Part shown: piece after piece, positions 63,933-64,000 of the stretch
Layout: each line of letters starts with the position of its first letter
How positions within the stretch are numbered: position 1 is the first letter of the stretch
Made by a program: the position numbers and the translations under genes
Origin: Bombyx mori
Taxonomy: Eukaryota; Arthropoda; Insecta; Lepidoptera; Bombycidae
Direction of reading: 5' to 3'
Length of the DNA stretch: 64,000 bases
Assembly (NCBI RefSeq): GCF_030269925.1
Contig: NC_085128.1
Coordinates: 5,334,501-5,398,500 of the forward strand
Notes under the pieces: model-generated
Databases searched by the model: none
The model's input: the letters and a program-made list of their open reading frames with translations, nothing else
Told to the model about the DNA's origin: nothing

Positions 63933-64000
63933 GATAAGACTTAAATAGCTCAGAACTTATGGCCTACCCGGTGCTAAGAGGTTGTTAAATCTCATTAACT

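Overview
This window is nuclear DNA of a lepidopteran, almost certainly the silkworm Bombyx (mori or its close relative mandarina). It is AT-rich, has spliced genes with GT-AG introns, and carries over twenty copies of a tRNA-derived SINE that I recognise as Bm1, together with lepidopteran Helitrons, non-LTR retrotransposon tails and DD37D mariners. Family names for repeats come from memory of consensus features, not from a database search. There is no prokaryotic content.

Genes. (1) Positions 428-11535, minus strand, hold 16 coding exons of the syd-1 / RhoGAP100F orthologue, a synapse-assembly scaffold with PDZ, C2 and RhoGAP domains. All 15 internal junctions keep the reading frame (3010 nt, 1003 codons plus one base). 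The gene continues past the left edge inside the RhoGAP domain. (2) Position 54353-54540, minus, is a terminal exon coding a cysteine-rich trypsin-inhibitor-like (TIL) domain; its upstream exon was not found. (3) Positions 62042-62726, minus, hold a complete two-exon gene for a 92-residue MPLKIP/TTDN1-like protein, recognised by the PSMLEDPW motif.

Layout. 0-11.5 kb: syd-1 exons, with repeats in most larger introns. 11.6-54 kb: no confident host exon; this is either a very long 5' intron of syd-1 or intergenic DNA, filled with Bm1, LINE 3' ends, Helitrons, a TTAA-flanked piggyBac-like MITE (29.05-29.34 kb), a six-copy tandem array of about 213 bp (18.9-20.2 kb) and two mariners (47.4-48.7 and 50.4-51.4 kb). 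Three GC/CpG-rich patches (13.2-13.4, 16.25-16.55 and 44.34-44.89 kb) stand out and are the best places to look for promoters or 5' untranslated exons. 54-64 kb: the TIL exon, a fold-back element, old Bm1 copies, the MPLKIP-like gene and a nearly full-length Bm1.

The three recognised genes do not form a pathway; their shared strand is the only visible link. I did not find a convincing new biological system. The most useful leads are the small MPLKIP-like gene, the orphan TIL exon, the tandem array, the CpG-rich patch at 44 kb, and the mariner deletion whose breakpoint lies in a perfect palindrome.
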